A stretch of DNA of 64,000 nucleotides from Spirosoma aureum (GTDB taxonomy: Bacteria > Bacteroidota > Bacteroidia > Cytophagales > Spirosomataceae), in contig NZ_CP050063.1 of the NCBI RefSeq assembly GCF_011604685.1, forward strand, positions 8,659,001 through 8,723,000. The letters are read 5' to 3'. Positions within the stretch are counted from its first letter, which is position 1. Each line of letters starts with the position of its first letter. The notes below the pieces were generated by a model. That model searched no databases. It worked only from the letters and a program-made list of their open reading frames with translations, and was not told where the DNA came from. Below are positions 42,986-52,408 of this stretch, piece after piece. The translations under genes were made by a program, and so were the position numbers.

Positions 42986-43016
42986 AAAAGGGCTTTCCTG
43001 ATGGAAGCCCTTTTTT
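42986..43016 (-). terminator. Terminator after ftsZ
   Basis: AAAAGGGCTTTCC (42986-42998) and GGAAGCCCTTTT (43003-43014) form a stem with one bulged T. T-runs follow on both strands. It lies about 20 bp after the ftsZ stop and closes the dcw cluster. Confidence 0.88.
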
Positions 43017-43034
43017 GTATAAAGATAAGATTGC

Positions 43035-44486
43035 TTAATCATTCAACTTCGAGCGCACGAATTCATTTTCGGGCAACATCGGTGTTGAGTAAAGCACGGT
43101 TTTGTTCCGTTCGAACGCTGGGCGATCAAGATCAGAAGCCGAATACTGCCCTTTAACAAACGCGTCAATTGTGCGTTTAATCAGGTCAGCATCATCATGC
43201 CGTTCTTCGTCATCCATAACCAGCGTACCCCCATTGTCATCATGGGTTGGCCGGAAGCCATTTATCGGTTCAGGGCGAACGATAGTTGCCCCATTGAGCC
43301 CTGTAGGCGTCAATTGACGTTCATCAACTTTTGTGGTAATCCCTACCGGTTCAGGTGTAGTTTCCTCGGGTTCGCTCTCAACAGGCACTAATTCGTCTGC
43401 TGGCAACTCCTGATCCAGAACATCGACAAGTGTTGTGTCAGGCTCCGAAACTTCTTCCACTTCAGGCTGCTGCTCAGCTTCAGGACTCGTTGGTCCTTTA
43501 AGCTGCTCCATCAGTGCATTCGTACTATCGAAACCAGCCGCAATAATTGTTACCCGCAAACTATCGCCCAGGTTTTTATCCGTAATAGCGCCAAATTTAA
43601 ACATTCGGGCTTCGGCCTGAATCTTCTTGGCAACGTGTTCTGAGATAGCCATTTGCTCTTTCAGCTTCATGGCATGTTCCCGGCTCGACGAAATCGTAAG
43701 CAGAATACGTTTCGCTCCGCGAATGTCATGGTCATTGAGCAAGGGAGAATTCAAGGCTGCTTCAATAGCATTAAGCGCCCGATCTTCGCCACCCGCTTCG
43801 GCAGATCCCATCACTGACTGACCGGCTCCTTCAAGGACTTTCTTAACATCGGCAAAATCCGCGTTGATATCACCTTGTGTTGTGATGATTTCAGCGATAC
43901 TTTTCACCGCGTTAGCCAATACATCATCAGCATGAGCGTAGGCATCCGTCCAAGTAAGTTCGCTATACAATTCGGCCAGCTTATCGTTCAGAACAACCAG
44001 CACGGTGTCACAACTTTTCTTAAGCTTCTCAATACCTTCACGAGCCTGCTCTTTCTTATCTGTGCCTTCGAAGTAGTAGGGGGCGGTTACAACGGCTACC
44101 GTTAACAATCCCATTTCGCGGGCCACTTCGGCCACTACGGGAGCGGCACCCGTACCCGTACCACCACCCATACCCGCCGTGATGAACACCATCTTGGTAG
44201 GCGGAGCCAGCAGGTTTCGAATTTCTTCGATACTAGCACGAGCAGCATCTTCACCAGCCTTAGCCTCCGTTCCCGCGCCCAGCCCATCGCCCAGTTGTAA
44301 CTTGGTTGGCACAGGGTTACTCATAAGCGCCTGCCGGTCCGTGTTACAAACAGCAAAGTTTACATCCTTCATTTCCAGGTTGTACATATGCTTGACGGCA
44401 TTACCTCCCATGCCTCCTACGCCCACAACCTTGATTATTGTTGGATTATCGTCTGGTATTTCGAATCTATAGCCCTGACTAAGCAT
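43035..44486 (-). CDS. ftsZ: Cell division protein FtsZ
   Basis: A 483-residue tubulin-like GTPase that polymerises into the Z ring at midcell. The GTP loop AGMGGGTGTGAAPVVA, GGNAVKHMYNLEMKDVNF near the N-terminus and the T7-loop NADFADVKKVLEGAG are intact. The core ends near residue 315; a long acidic linker (about 315-450) follows. DLDRPAFERNK (452-462) matches the C-terminal peptide that binds FtsA, but 21 further residues follow, which is unusual. It is the last gene of the dcw cluster, 86 bp after ftsA. Confidence 0.97.
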   Translation of the reverse strand: MLSQGYRFEIPDDNPTIIKVVGVGGMGGNAVKHMYNLEMKDVNFAVCNTDRQALMSNPVPTKLQLGDGLGAGTEAKAGEDAARASIEEIRNLLAPPTKMVFITAGMGGGTGTGAAPVVAEVAREMGLLTVAVVTAPYYFEGTDKKEQAREGIEKLKKSCDTVLVVLNDKLAELYSELTWTDAYAHADDVLANAVKSIAEIITTQGDINADFADVKKVLEGAGQSVMGSAEAGGEDRALNAIEAALNSPLLNDHDIRGAKRILLTISSSREHAMKLKEQMAISEHVAKKIQAEARMFKFGAITDKNLGDSLRVTIIAAGFDSTNALMEQLKGPTSPEAEQQPEVEEVSEPDTTLVDVLDQELPADELVPVESEPEETTPEPVGITTKVDERQLTPTGLNGATIVRPEPINGFRPTHDDNGGTLVMDDEERHDDADLIKRTIDAFVKGQYSASDLDRPAFERNKTVLYSTPMLPENEFVRSKLND

Positions 44487-44572
44487 CTTATTCGGTGGTG
44501 TCTTTTTGTGTAAATTAACAAAACTGCCTGTATACGATTAAACCGGCCTGACACCGGTTGAGCCCTAACCCG

Positions 44573-45964
44573 CTAATAAGGGTCGGTTTCGCTACCCCGA
44601 ATTGGCTGTAGCGCTTCCTTAAGCCAACTCAAGAATCCTTTTTCCTTTTTAGGCGGTTCTTTCTCGAGTGGTTTATCACGACCGCTTAGTACTGGATTGT
44701 GATAAGGTGGCCGAACAGGTGCAGGTGTTTGTTCTTCGATATATGCTGCCCGAGCCGGATCGCTGATGAACGAGATGCGGTTGTCTATAGTTTTATAGCC
44801 TGCCCATACCAGACCAACGGCAGTCGCATAAGCGGGATCACCCACTAAATCGGCCCGCCCGTTGGGTTCCAGATGTTCTGGATAGCCAACCTTTGCTTCT
44901 GTACCGGTTACACGGCTGAAAATATGTTCAACACCTGGCACAAGAGCAGTTCCACCAGTCAGCACAATACCGGCCAGCAATTTACCTTCATACCCGGCCC
45001 GAATGACCTCAGCCTGCACCAGAGCTGCAATTTCACGCAACCGGTCTTCAATTATGACGGCTACATTCTTTAGCAGAACATCTTTCGGTTTGCGATTACT
45101 CAAACCAGGCACAGCCACCACTTCATTAATGTTGTATTCAGATGGATCAGCATTACCGAACCGTTTTTTCAGTTGTTCGGCCTGGTCAGGCATGATTTTA
45201 CAACCCGACTGAATATCGGCAGTCAGGCTATTACCTGCCCAGGGGAATACCGCAACATGCCGTAATACGCCCCGATAATAAATAGCCAGTTCGGTAGTTC
45301 CTCCTCCAATATCGACCAGCGCAACACCAGCATCTTTCTCTTCATCAGTCAGTACTGCCAGCCCCGATGCCAGAGGGGACAGCATCATTGTTTCCTGCTG
45401 AAGATTATTCCGCATGATGCACTTGCGAACATTCCGGGCCGCATTTGCTTGAGCCGTAATCAACTGAAAATCAGCACCAAGTTTAACGCCATTCCGACCA
45501 ACGGGCTGATTGACGTTTGTTTCGCCATCGACCACAAAATCCATTGGCAGCACATGAATGATCTCTTTATCGGCCGGAATCGATGTGCGATACATATCGC
45601 TAAGCAGGTGATCAATATCCTCAACCTGAATTTCATCGCCCGACGACGAACGAGTGATGCTGCCGCTCGATTTGACAGATAAAACATGAGCTCCACTAAA
45701 GCTTACATTAACCAGGTGGATATTCAGATTCGATTGGTTCGATGCTTCTGCTACAGCCCGCCGAATAGCACTCACCGTATTATTAACATTCACCACCGAT
45801 CCCTTGGTAACACCATCTGCCAGTGGTGTTTCTCCAACGCCCAGCACTTCGAGCGTTTCCTGATCTTTGTTATTTCGGACTACCCGGCCTGCCACTGCAC
45901 ATACTTTTGTGCTACCGATGTCAAGGCCTACTACAATTTTGTCGCCAATGCTTGTCGTCGTCAT
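44573..45964 (-). CDS. ftsA: Cell division protein FtsA
   Basis: A 463-residue actin-like ATPase that anchors FtsZ to the membrane. The phosphate-1 loop is VGLDIGSTKVCAVAG, with phosphate-2 VALVDIGGGTTELAIY and adenosine region GIVLTGGTALVPGVEHIF. The C-terminus has GFLSWLKEALQPI, the amphipathic membrane-targeting helix, followed by a short acidic end. I start at ATG 45964 (MTTTSIGDKIVVG), which overlaps the ftsQ stop by 4 bp (ATGA). A longer frame from 46018 would run inside ftsQ. Confidence 0.96.
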   Translation of the reverse strand: MTTTSIGDKIVVGLDIGSTKVCAVAGRVVRNNKDQETLEVLGVGETPLADGVTKGSVVNVNNTVSAIRRAVAEASNQSNLNIHLVNVSFSGAHVLSVKSSGSITRSSSGDEIQVEDIDHLLSDMYRTSIPADKEIIHVLPMDFVVDGETNVNQPVGRNGVKLGADFQLITAQANAARNVRKCIMRNNLQQETMMLSPLASGLAVLTDEEKDAGVALVDIGGGTTELAIYYRGVLRHVAVFPWAGNSLTADIQSGCKIMPDQAEQLKKRFGNADPSEYNINEVVAVPGLSNRKPKDVLLKNVAVIIEDRLREIAALVQAEVIRAGYEGKLLAGIVLTGGTALVPGVEHIFSRVTGTEAKVGYPEHLEPNGRADLVGDPAYATAVGLVWAGYKTIDNRISFISDPARAAYIEEQTPAPVRPPYHNPVLSGRDKPLEKEPPKKEKGFLSWLKEALQPIRGSETDPY

Positions 45965-46734
45965 TCGCACACGATTTGATTTCTGTATTGGACGCTCACC
46001 CTGCGGTATCGGTCCCACCCTTTTGCCGGTAGAACGTCCGTATAAAATAATTTCAGTTTCTTCAGCTTGGCCTCCAGATCGGTTGGTGGTCCTACTTCAA
46101 TCTGGTGGTTGCCCATCTGCGGCCACATTATCACCTCCCCCTGCTCATCTACTGATAATTCAGCGATTTGAGCTCGCCAAAACGGATCGTCATGGACTCG
46201 TTTCAGCAATTCCAGCAGGGGCCGATTCCGTTCGCTCGCCAGCGAACGATTTTTGGCAAAATATTTGCCTGTTAACATAGGTACGCGGGCCGAATAATTC
46301 ATCGAAACTGGAAAAAACCGTCCTTCTTCGCTTACATATTGTCCCGATACCGTTCGGACGCCCTCACCCGAAGCCATCAAACGGGCTACTGGCCGAGGTT
46401 GTTCGATCGAGACGAGCAGGTCGCCCGTGAGATCACGAAAAACCTGACAATCTCTGACTAAACCATGTTGCCGCAACCGCTCTTCCAATTGATGGAAGTC
46501 AATCTCCGTGTATTCTTTACCGATAACCGGATCTGCTCCGCCATTGGTCAGATAACCTGTAACATCCCGTCGTGTCAGGAAAGAATGTCCATCGACCTGA
46601 TCGATATGAACAACAACCGCTTTAACTCGTTTCTGCTTATGCCGAATTTCGGTAAAAGCAATCAAGATAAATAGAACAAAAAGCCCTCCGATTGCGAACA
46701 ACCACTTCTTGATTGATTTAAAGGTAGAAAACAT
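45961..46734 (-). CDS. ftsQ: Cell division protein FtsQ
   Basis: A 257-residue single-pass membrane protein (helix about residues 11-28, LFAIGGLFVLFILIAF) with a periplasmic POTRA domain. POTRA markers are VKAVVVHIDQVDGHSFLTRRDVTGYL and LEERLRQHGLVRDCQVFRDLTGDLLVSI; the beta domain follows. FtsQ links early (FtsA/Z) and late (FtsL, FtsI) divisome proteins. It overlaps ftsA by ATGA. No ddl lies between murC and ftsQ, as is usual in Bacteroidetes. Confidence 0.9.
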   Translation of the reverse strand: MFSTFKSIKKWLFAIGGLFVLFILIAFTEIRHKQKRVKAVVVHIDQVDGHSFLTRRDVTGYLTNGGADPVIGKEYTEIDFHQLEERLRQHGLVRDCQVFRDLTGDLLVSIEQPRPVARLMASGEGVRTVSGQYVSEEGRFFPVSMNYSARVPMLTGKYFAKNRSLASERNRPLLELLKRVHDDPFWRAQIAELSVDEQGEVIMWPQMGNHQIEVGPPTDLEAKLKKLKLFYTDVLPAKGWDRYRRVSVQYRNQIVCE

Positions 46735-46771
46735 CTGTGTATAAGCTAAGTCGTTATCCAGATATTTTTAT

Positions 46772-48157
46772 CTATTGGTCTTTTAAGACACTTTTCAAGG
46801 CTGGTAACATTTGATCAATATCTCCAGCACCAATAGTAACAAGTAACGGAGGCTTCATTTCCCGCACAACGTCGAGTAGGTCGGCTTTGGTACTTGATCG
46901 TTTATTTTTAGACCGAATATCGCGAAAAATCAATTCTGAGGACACACCTTCGATCGGTAATTCGCGAGCGGGATAAATATCCAGCAGGATCACATTATCG
47001 GCCAATGACAAACTTTCGGCGAAACCAGCAGCAAAATCGCGGGTTCGACTGAATAAATGTGGCTGAAATATCGCTGTCAGCTCGCGATCCGGATACAATG
47101 CTTTAACCGATGATAAAAAGGCTTTAACTTCCTCCGGATGGTGAGCATAATCATCGATCAAAACAGCCTCATCCGTTTTAAGCACATACTCGAACCGCCT
47201 GCGAACCCCTAAATAACTGTTCAGCGCATCTCGAATAGCCTCTGACGATACCCCCAACTTGAGCGCCACAGCGCCAGCTGCTACAGCATTCTCCACATTA
47301 TGGAATCCTGGCACGATCAGTTCAATACCAGAAATAACGCCCTCGGGATGCACTAAATCGAAGATAAACGATGCATTTTCGATCTTCAGATTCTGGCTAT
47401 AGTAATCGCCTTCCTGAAGAGAATACTGCCGAACCGTTGCTTTTGTTTTATCAGCTAACGATAGCCCTTTTTTCATGAACAACATTCCGTCCGGCTCAAT
47501 CTGACCAACAAATTTGCCAAATGATTCAAGCACAGCATCATGCGCACCGTAGATGTCCAGATGGTCGGCATCGGTAGAGGTAACAATTGCCAGATGCGGA
47601 AACAGTGTCAGAAATGAGCGGTCGAACTCATCCGCTTCAACCACGCAAACAACCGAGCGAAGGTCACTGGCCGGTTCATTGAGCAGAAAATTCGTACCAT
47701 AGTTATTGGTGATTCCTCCCAGAAAAGCAGCACAATTTACGCCCGAATGACGCAGGATATGAGCCACCATCGACGACGTTGTCGTTTTACCATGCGTTCC
47801 TGCTACCCCAACAGTTTTCATCTGACCCGCCAACAAGCCCAGTACCTGCGACCGTTTCTGTAAGGTGAAGCCATTTTCGGTCAGGTAGATGTACTCCTGA
47901 TGCGTTTTTGGCACGGCTGGCGTATAGATGACAAGCGTCTCGTCCGGGTTTTGGCGGAACGAAACAGGTATCTGCTCAACATCTTCCAAAAAATGGATGG
48001 CCATACCTTCGGTTTGTAGCGCGTTCGTCAGCGCAGTAGGCGTTTTGTCATAACCGGCTACTTCATACCCGTTCACGCCGAACCAGCGGGCCAGCGCACT
48101 CATACCGATGCCGCCAATACCAAGAAAATAAATGTACTTAAACTGATCTAATGTCAT
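46772..48157 (-). CDS. murC: UDP-N-acetylmuramate--L-alanine ligase
   Basis: A 461-residue ATP-dependent Mur ligase that adds L-alanine to UDP-MurNAc. The N-terminal Rossmann box FLGIGGIGMSALARWF binds UDP-MurNAc. The central ATP loop is GVAGTHGKTTTSSMV; VVEADEFDRSF is the conserved acidic box. The C-terminal domain contains IDDYAHHPEEVKAFL. Length is typical. It lies between murG and ftsQ on the same strand, the normal dcw order. Confidence 0.97.
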   Translation of the reverse strand: MTLDQFKYIYFLGIGGIGMSALARWFGVNGYEVAGYDKTPTALTNALQTEGMAIHFLEDVEQIPVSFRQNPDETLVIYTPAVPKTHQEYIYLTENGFTLQKRSQVLGLLAGQMKTVGVAGTHGKTTTSSMVAHILRHSGVNCAAFLGGITNNYGTNFLLNEPASDLRSVVCVVEADEFDRSFLTLFPHLAIVTSTDADHLDIYGAHDAVLESFGKFVGQIEPDGMLFMKKGLSLADKTKATVRQYSLQEGDYYSQNLKIENASFIFDLVHPEGVISGIELIVPGFHNVENAVAAGAVALKLGVSSEAIRDALNSYLGVRRRFEYVLKTDEAVLIDDYAHHPEEVKAFLSSVKALYPDRELTAIFQPHLFSRTRDFAAGFAESLSLADNVILLDIYPARELPIEGVSSELIFRDIRSKNKRSSTKADLLDVVREMKPPLLVTIGAGDIDQMLPALKSVLKDQ

Positions 48158-48176
48158 TCTATACGTGCGGAAAGGA

Positions 48177-48211
48177 AATATAGAAAGGGTTATTGCTTCC
48201 TTTTCTATATT
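48177..48211. repeat. Hairpin between murG and murC
   Basis: AATATAGAAAGG (48177-48188) and CCTTTTCTATATT (48199-48211) pair with one bulge. It lies in the 64-bp murG-murC gap, inside the transcription unit. Confidence 0.6.
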
Positions 48212-48221
48212 GCCACTCCCC

Positions 48222-49313
48222 TTATTTGGTAAGTTTTATTACTTCTTCTGCAATGTCACGGGCAGCATTTGGTTTAGCCAGTGTCTTAATTTCTGTACTT
48301 AGTTGTTGCCGTTGCACTGGATTGTTCAATAAATTCAAGGCTGCCGTTATGAGTTCTCCGCGAGCAGTGCGGTCATTGACCAGTAAGGCCGCATTCTGTT
48401 CCACCAGACTCATTGCGTTTTTTGTCTGGTGGTCTTCAGCAGCCGTGGGCAAAGGTACCAGAATAGCCGGTCTGCCTACCAAACAAAGTTCTGATACAGA
48501 CAATGCACCCGCTCTTGACACCACCGCATCAGCAATGGCGTAGGCTTTATCCATCTCATAAATAAAATCGTAGGCTTTGATCAGTGGCGATCCGGTGGCT
48601 GCAATGGCCGTTCGTGCCCGTTCGATGAAAGCAGGACCTGTTTGCCAAACGACCTGAACACCTGCATCAACAAATCGCTGAAGACCTGCTTCCAGACTTT
48701 CATTTAGGGTTCGCGCGCCCTGGCTACCGCCGATAACCAACAGTGTTGGTCGGGTAGATTCCAGGCTAAATAATATACGTCCGGCATCGATTTGCTGGTC
48801 GGCATATTGAATATCGCTACGCACCGGATTACCAGTCAATTTAATTTTGTCAGCCGGAAAAAAAGCATCCATACCCGGATAGGCAACGCAAATTCGTTTT
48901 GCCCACCGTGCCAGTGCTTTGTTGGTTAGCCCTGCATAGGAATTCTGCTCCTGAATAAGCGTTGGAATTCCTTTCATTGATGCCGCCAGTAGTAAAGGGC
49001 CGCTGGCATAGCCACCAACACCAACAGCTGCATCGGGGCGAAAATCGCGGACGATTTGCTGCGCACGCAGGAAACTCTGGCCTAGCTTGAACGGGAAAGC
49101 CAGGTTAGCCAGCGTCAGTTCACGCTTGATACCGACAACAGGTAAGCCTACGATCTTATAGCCGGCTCGTGGAACTTTCTCCATCTCCATCTTCCCTTCG
49201 GCTCCTACAAACAAAATCTCGGTAGCGGGATCTATTGCTTTCAATTCGTTGGCAATGGCAATAGCCGGATAAATGTGTCCGCCTGTTCCGCCCCCGCTGA
49301 TAATTATTCTCAT
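48222..49313 (-). CDS. murG: UDP-GlcNAc:lipid I GlcNAc-transferase
   Basis: A 363-residue GT28 enzyme that adds GlcNAc to lipid I, giving lipid II on the inner face of the membrane. The N-terminal loop ISGGGTGGHIYPAIAIA and a second glycine-rich loop VGVGGYASGPLLLAA bind lipid I. The donor site region has VIGGSQGARTLNESL and AGALSVSELCLVGRPAILVPLP. Complete and of normal length, between ftsW and murC. Confidence 0.97.
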   Translation of the reverse strand: MRIIISGGGTGGHIYPAIAIANELKAIDPATEILFVGAEGKMEMEKVPRAGYKIVGLPVVGIKRELTLANLAFPFKLGQSFLRAQQIVRDFRPDAAVGVGGYASGPLLLAASMKGIPTLIQEQNSYAGLTNKALARWAKRICVAYPGMDAFFPADKIKLTGNPVRSDIQYADQQIDAGRILFSLESTRPTLLVIGGSQGARTLNESLEAGLQRFVDAGVQVVWQTGPAFIERARTAIAATGSPLIKAYDFIYEMDKAYAIADAVVSRAGALSVSELCLVGRPAILVPLPTAAEDHQTKNAMSLVEQNAALLVNDRTARGELITAALNLLNNPVQRQQLSTEIKTLAKPNAARDIAEEVIKLTK

Positions 49314-49399
49314 AGTATTCAGTTTGCAGTTTTTGGCTTACGATAGGCGACACCTCTTATACCTTCTGAGTTGCCAATAGTAACCCCAAAACCGACTAC

Positions 49400-50521
49400 T
49401 TATATTTTACTTTCATCGGCTTCATCGCGGCTGACGCTCAACACAATGCCAATGGCTAGGCCAGTAAATATCAAGGAGGTACCTCCCATACTGAGTAAGG
49501 GTAACGGCTGACCTGTTACGGGGGCTAGACCAATGGCAACACATATACTGGCAAAGGCCTGAAAAACAATACTGAACGTTAAGCCTGCGGACAGAAGTCC
49601 GCCAAACGGTCGCGTTGTTTTTTGAATTGCTTTAATGCCTCGCCAGAGAAACCAGATATACGCCAGCACAACTGGAATACCTCCCAGCAAGAGGCCATAC
49701 TCTTCAACGATAATGGCATAAATAAAGTCGGAGAAGGGGTTTGGCAGCGTGTTTCGCTGGTGGCTGTTACCGGGGCCCTGGCCTGTTAGCCCACCATTGG
49801 CGAGCGCGATGTAAGATTGTTCGACCTGATAGAGTACAGTATCGGAATCCATAAAGCTTTTAATCCGGTTTGTAGCTGTTCCAAACCGTTGCCCCAGGTA
49901 TAATCCGATTCCACCAAATACAATGCAGGCCCCTACCATGATAGCCAGGTACCGAACCGGAACCCGACCGATATACATGAGCAGAAAGCAGGTTGCGCCT
50001 AATAAGAGGGCTGTTGATGTATTAGAGAGTACGATTAACGAGCAAATAAGCGCAATCCAGAAAATCATGTTGATCAACACACTGGGATCGCTCATGAACC
50101 GCTGCCGCTTTGCCAGCATGGCCGCAAGACTAGAGATCAGAGCCAGTTTCGCCAAATCTGATGGCTGAAAGGTCTGGTTAATAATGGGAATTGTAACCCA
50201 ACGCGACGCATCATTCAGGGCCGATCCTTTGAAGAACGCCCATAGAAGCAATGGGATAGATAACCACAACCCAAATTTAGCCAACCGGGCATAATAAATG
50301 TAGTTGATCCGGTGAGCGAAATAGGTACAAACCAGGCCCAGCATTAAGAGAGATCCGTGTTTAAGCAAAAAAATCTCGGTATTACCGTCTAACTCCCGGA
50401 ATGCCTTTGTGCCGGTTGCGCTATACACAACCAGCACGCTCATAATGGATAAATAGAGGACAATCCACCAGATTTGGCGGTCGCCTTTAAGATGAGTTCG
50501 AATCCAGTCGCGAAGGGCCAT
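49400..50521 (-). CDS. ftsW: Lipid II polymerase / division protein FtsW
   Basis: A 373-residue SEDS-family membrane protein with about ten helices. SEDS markers are PSDLAKLALISSLAAML (the helix with the invariant region near the active site), GNSHQRNTLPNPFSDFIYAIIVEEYGLLGG-like segments and GQPLPLLSMGGTSLIF near the end. It polymerises glycan strands with the partner FtsI at the septum. Position between murD and murG is standard. Confidence 0.93.
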   Translation of the reverse strand: MALRDWIRTHLKGDRQIWWIVLYLSIMSVLVVYSATGTKAFRELDGNTEIFLLKHGSLLMLGLVCTYFAHRINYIYYARLAKFGLWLSIPLLLWAFFKGSALNDASRWVTIPIINQTFQPSDLAKLALISSLAAMLAKRQRFMSDPSVLINMIFWIALICSLIVLSNTSTALLLGATCFLLMYIGRVPVRYLAIMVGACIVFGGIGLYLGQRFGTATNRIKSFMDSDTVLYQVEQSYIALANGGLTGQGPGNSHQRNTLPNPFSDFIYAIIVEEYGLLLGGIPVVLAYIWFLWRGIKAIQKTTRPFGGLLSAGLTFSIVFQAFASICVAIGLAPVTGQPLPLLSMGGTSLIFTGLAIGIVLSVSRDEADESKI

Positions 50522-50560
50522 GTTTTACGGATGAATTTGGAGTGATGAATGATTGTGCAT

Positions 50561-51919
50561 TTACGTATTCATCATTAAGTTCTTAACGGCAGCTTTGAAT
50601 TGATTACCGCGATCTTCATAATTTTTAAACAAATCAAAACTGGCGCAGGCTGGTGAGAGTAAAACTGCATCGCCCGGTTGCCCCCATTCGAGGCCTTTTG
50701 CCACTGCGTCTGTCACACTCTGGGTTTCGTAGATCGTGGGGACTTTATTGCCGAAGTAACTTACTAATTTGTGGTTATCAATCCCTAAACAAATCAGTGC
50801 TTTTACTTTCTGGCGTACAACTTCGTCGAGTTGGCTATAGTCATTCCCTTTATCCTGCCCTCCCGCAATCCAGATGGTTGGAACCTCCATACTTGATAAG
50901 GCATAAAATACCGAATCGACATTCGTTGCTTTGGAGTCATTAATAAACTGAACGCCATTGACGGTTCCGGCCGGTTCGAGTCGATGAGCTGCATTTTGAA
51001 ATGTTTTAAGCCCTTCTATTATAGACTCATTGTCAATACCTACTGACTGAGCGGCCAGCACAGCAGCCAACGTATTAATGGCATTATGCGGTCCACGAAG
51101 GGTCGTGTCAGCCATGGCCAGTCGAAAAACCGACGAACCATAGGTTGCTACTAACTCTCCATTTGTCAGATAGCCACCGGGAGTCACCGAGGTTTCGAGT
51201 GAAATTGGTAGTTGGTTTACAACCGGACTGCGCTTTTCAAGTTCGTTCTGAATGGGTAAACTTTCCTGAAAATAGATAAATGTGTCCTCCGGCCGGGCGT
51301 TCTGAATAATCCGGAATTTTGAATCAGTGTAGTTCTGAAAATTATAGTTATACCGATCAAGATGATCAGGCGTAATGTTGAGCAGCACCATCACATCGAG
51401 GTGCGTATCATACATATCATCCAGTTGAAAACTACTTAGCTCCAGCACGTAATAATCGAATGAATCATCGATTACCTGGGCGGCAAAACTATCACCCACA
51501 TTACCTGCCAGCCCAACATTAATCCCGGCGCTTTTGAGGAGATGATAAATCAGGAGTGTCGTTGTCGTTTTTCCATTACTACCCGTAATACCAATTAGAT
51601 TTGCTTTCGTGTAACGGGCAGCAAATTCAATTTCCGAAATAACAGGTGTTTGCTGCGCTTTCAACTTCAGCACTAATGGCACCGTTTCCGGAATACCTGG
51701 GCTTTTAATTACTTCAACAGCATCAAGAATATGTTCTTCAGTATGCTTTCCTTCTTCAAATGAAATATTAGCGGCTCGCAAGGTTGCCCTGTAGCTTTCC
51801 TTCAAAGCTCCTTTATCTGACAAAAAAACCTCAAAACCTTTTGCCTGAGCCAGCAAAGCTGCCCCTACACCGCTTTCACCACCACCCAGAATTGCAATTT
51901 TCTTCGTTACCATAGTCAA
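50561..51919 (-). CDS. murD: UDP-N-acetylmuramoylalanine--D-glutamate ligase
   Basis: A 452-residue Mur ligase adding D-glutamate. The N-terminal box KKIAILGGGESGVGAALLA binds the substrate. The ATP loop is GITGSNGKTTTTLLI, followed by VLELSSFQLDDM and LNITPDHLDRY. The C-terminal segment has FINDSKATNVDSVFYAL and WIAGGQDKGNDY. It starts the second part of the dcw cluster; the gene before it (mscL) is unrelated. Confidence 0.97.
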   Translation of the reverse strand: MTMVTKKIAILGGGESGVGAALLAQAKGFEVFLSDKGALKESYRATLRAANISFEEGKHTEEHILDAVEVIKSPGIPETVPLVLKLKAQQTPVISEIEFAARYTKANLIGITGSNGKTTTTLLIYHLLKSAGINVGLAGNVGDSFAAQVIDDSFDYYVLELSSFQLDDMYDTHLDVMVLLNITPDHLDRYNYNFQNYTDSKFRIIQNARPEDTFIYFQESLPIQNELEKRSPVVNQLPISLETSVTPGGYLTNGELVATYGSSVFRLAMADTTLRGPHNAINTLAAVLAAQSVGIDNESIIEGLKTFQNAAHRLEPAGTVNGVQFINDSKATNVDSVFYALSSMEVPTIWIAGGQDKGNDYSQLDEVVRQKVKALICLGIDNHKLVSYFGNKVPTIYETQSVTDAVAKGLEWGQPGDAVLLSPACASFDLFKNYEDRGNQFKAAVKNLMMNT

Positions 51920-51951
51920 TCAAACGATTGGCAAAATAACGCATAAATGAA

Positions 51952-51980
51952 GAAGCCCCGGTCATAGACCAAGGCTTTTC
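51952..51980 (-). terminator. Hairpin between mscL and murD
   Basis: GAAGCC, two mismatches, GGTC (51952-51963) pairs with GACC, two mismatches, GGCTTTTC (51967 onward). It is a modest hairpin in the 84-bp gap and may separate mscL transcription from murD. Confidence 0.5.
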
Positions 51981-52003
51981 GTTCATTTTTTTCAAAATAC
52001 ACT

Positions 52004-52336
52004 TTATTCCTTAGGAGCCATCGAGTTTGAAAAACGAGCACGGTTGGCGGCTTTTACAATCAGGAAAACAACCCAGGCAATGACTAAAAACTGGATCAAT
52101 ACGTTCAAAAAATTACCATAACGGATCGCTACTTCGGGCGATGTCCCTACAGCTTCCTTCAAAACAATTTTCAACTGACTAAAGTCAATACCACCAATTA
52201 CTAATCCTAAGATCGGATTAATGATATCCTCTACCAAAGATGTAGTGATTTTACCAAAAGCCGCGCCGATAATAATACCGACGGCAAGATCAAGCACATT
52301 ACCCTGGGCAATGAATGCACGAAATTCACTTAGCAT
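52004..52336 (-). CDS. mscL: Large-conductance mechanosensitive channel
   Basis: A 110-residue MscL. The N-terminal amphipathic helix and pore helix FRAFIAQGNVLDLAVGIIIG, then AAFGKITTSLVEDIINPILG, are conserved. TM2 is FLNVLIQFLVIAWVVFLIVKA, with a short polar tail. It forms a pentamer that opens under membrane tension during hypo-osmotic shock. It lies downstream of an MscS-type gene and a DUF3078 gene on the same strand. Confidence 0.96.
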   Translation of the reverse strand: MLSEFRAFIAQGNVLDLAVGIIIGAAFGKITTSLVEDIINPILGLVIGGIDFSQLKIVLKEAVGTSPEVAIRYGNFLNVLIQFLVIAWVVFLIVKAANRARFSNSMAPKE

Positions 52337-52408
52337 AAGACCTCTTGGTTTTAGGTTAGAATTTTTTTATTACTATGGACTGTCAAGCTATGTAATACTG
52401 AAGTCAAA

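Noticed and set aside
44573..46018. A longer FtsA starting at 46018.
   Set aside because: It would overlap the ftsQ C-terminus by 58 bp. ATG 45964 gives the usual FtsA start and an ATGA overlap.
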